Part shown: positions 59,137-60,427 of the stretch, piece by piece
Position numbering within the stretch: the stretch's first letter is position 1
Layout: the number at the start of each line of letters is the position of its first letter
Origin: Mesostigma viride
Lineage: Eukaryota > Streptophyta > Mesostigmatophyceae > Mesostigmatales > Mesostigmataceae
DNA: 60,427 bases
Assembly (NCBI GenBank): GCA_009746045.1
Contig: RPFO01000836.1
Coordinates: 1 to 60,427 of the forward strand
Direction: 5' to 3'
Notes under the pieces: generated by a model
Told to the model about the DNA's origin: nothing
Databases searched by the model: none
The model's input: only the letters and a program-made list of their open reading frames with translations
Program-made: the position numbers and the translations under genes

Positions 59137-59765
59137 GCCAGCTCGCCCGGGCTTGGTTGGACGAGGTGGACAGCCTTGAGAGCACGTGCTTCGTTGTGAG
59201 CACTTGCCTTTCAGCCGTGATTTGCAAACGAGTTCCTTGTCCTGAATTGTAAAGCTCGATTCATGCTCTTTTAAGGAAGTGTATAATATTATCCAGATCA
59301 TGTATATATTTAGATCTAGACCTGAGTTCAAATAACATTTCTTAGAGGGCTGAGATGCGCGAGGTCCAGCATACATGTATATATCCATGGAGACATGTTA
59401 CAAACTCAAATGTTTCATTGTACGTACCACTAGCTCGTCGACGGGGGTATCCCATGTAATGTATGATTTATGAATTAATTAATCGCTTAATTGTACAATT
59501 TAAATGGATCATGAACTTGTCAAGTGGCCTAATTTGGTTTATTTGGTTCATCATTTATTGATGTCAATCATTCTTAATTGAATCTCGAGCAATAGCAATC
59601 ATGAAGCACATCCTAATCATGTGATTCGCATAATGAGAATAGGCAACAAGTGCTAAGTACTTTGAGGAATGCGGGGTTGGTCAGGTTATTATAGAGCTAG
59701 AGCTACAAACGGCACATATATTGCAAACTTTGCGCTCCAGGCATGGAATTTCAAAAGTACCAAAA
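59137..59765. other. Right subterminal non-coding region
   Basis: This AT-rich stretch has no recognisable gene. It includes the 3' flank of the transposase-like gene and leads to the right terminal repeat via TTTCAAAAGTACC. Confidence 0.5.
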
Positions 59766-59794
59766 TTGGAGCAGTAGATGTTGGGGACGCCCTG
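59766..59794 (-). repeat. Right terminal inverted repeat of the giant element
   Basis: It is the exact complement of 22900-22928 over 29 bp. The AAAAGTACC inside it matches GGTACTTTT near the left end. Confidence 0.75.
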
Positions 59795-60427
59795 TCATGA
59801 GGCAAATGACATCCGGATTAGTGCCCCTTGGTCTGAGAGAGTCGTCAACACTCGTTTCATTAATCATCAAACCAAAGAGAGCGAGTCCATCGTCCTCAGA
59901 CCAATTTCACCTAGCTGCGCTACCAAGCTGGCAAGTTGGTGTGCAGGCGCGCCGACATGCGCGCCGATCTTCCAGATACTGCCGTCAAGCCCCAATAGGT
60001 TCTGTCTGACCGGTCTAGGGCCGGCCCGGCCCCTAGAAGATCTCGTACTTATGGCTAGGCCCAAAATAACTGGTCCGAAACACACAAAAGTACCAAATAA
60101 ACACACAAAGTCCCGAACTTAGGACAAATTCCCAAATTAAGTCCCGAATTGAGTCCTTATATAGTCGGCGGACTATGAAAGCGAGCTACGAAAGTTCCAA
60201 ACGAATAACAAATGACTTTCGGATTATTTATTGAAGGGCATTGTACGCCCGTACAAAGGTCTGGGCCGTAACACTAGCGAGGCACTCAGCTCTTCAAGTA
60301 ACCGACATGAACGCCTACAATACTCTAGCCTCAGTACGTACAACTGGCATTACCTATATGCCGCTGTTGAGTCTCTAGATAGTATAGAATATAACCGGTC
60401 TACAGGATTGTTTACCTCCTCCATCCA
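59795..60427. other. Right flank outside the giant element
   Basis: No gene or known repeat is recognised. A short doubled segment with AAGTCCCGAA(C/T)T occurs at about 60108-60150. The sequence has no resemblance to the LINE on the left flank. Confidence 0.4.

Noticed and set aside
59740-59800. Right terminal repeat explained as a LINE 5' end
   Set aside because: The ORF1 frame of LINE copy B reads into the left terminal repeat, but sequence beyond the 29 bp on the right does not match any LINE copy. Similarity instead continues inward on both sides.

Overview
This window is nuclear DNA from a eukaryote, most plausibly an alga. The protein-coding blocks outside the retroelements are interrupted by short GT-AG introns, there are no bacterial operon signals, and the mobile elements are of eukaryotic types: a tyrosine-recombinase (PAT/TOC-like) retrotransposon, a CACTA DNA element, a Copia LTR retrotransposon and LINEs. 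No rRNA gene, confident tRNA gene or ordinary housekeeping gene is visible. The green-alga assignment is inferred only from the element types.

Layout. About 694-11723 is a tyrosine-recombinase (YR) retrotransposon with split direct repeats (A1...B1-A2-B2). Its recombinase gene is interrupted by a 5.5-kb CACTA-type element (4958-10487). From 11724 to 22899 lie LINE debris, a nearly complete young Copia element (14699-20894, LTRs almost identical) and an ORF1-only LINE derivative (21496-22899).

From 22900 to 59794 I propose a single 36.9-kb element bounded by 29-bp identical inverted repeats that begin CAGGGCGTCCCC. Its left third carries minus-strand genes: a small acidic/basic protein, a MYND zinc-finger protein, two proteins with a related half finger, and a roughly 1,830-codon multi-exon gene of unknown function. 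Its right end carries a plus-strand, three-exon gene for a DDE-type transposase-like protein. Both gene sets are transcribed outward from a repeat-filled centre. The centre holds 2.7 kb of GA-rich simple repeat, a tandem repeat, a foldback, and an asymmetric palindrome of about 14 kb filled with 30-bp and 71-bp minisatellites; a 2.07-kb LINE derivative has inserted in one arm.

The most distinctive signal is a 20-bp site, an inverted repeat of the half-site GWWRCGMC with a 4-bp spacer (for example GTTGCGCCGGCCGGCGTTTC). I count 29 copies, all between 24.7 and 58.3 kb, clustered upstream of both gene sets and inside their introns near 5' splice sites. With few exceptions it reads in the same orientation as the gene. 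I found none outside the proposed element, which suggests it is a binding or RNA-processing site belonging to the element.

Many reading frames break at G/C homopolymers, and one-base corrections restore them; in one exon two such corrections also restore the intron phase. Consensus errors at homopolymers are therefore a likely cause of several apparent pseudogenes.
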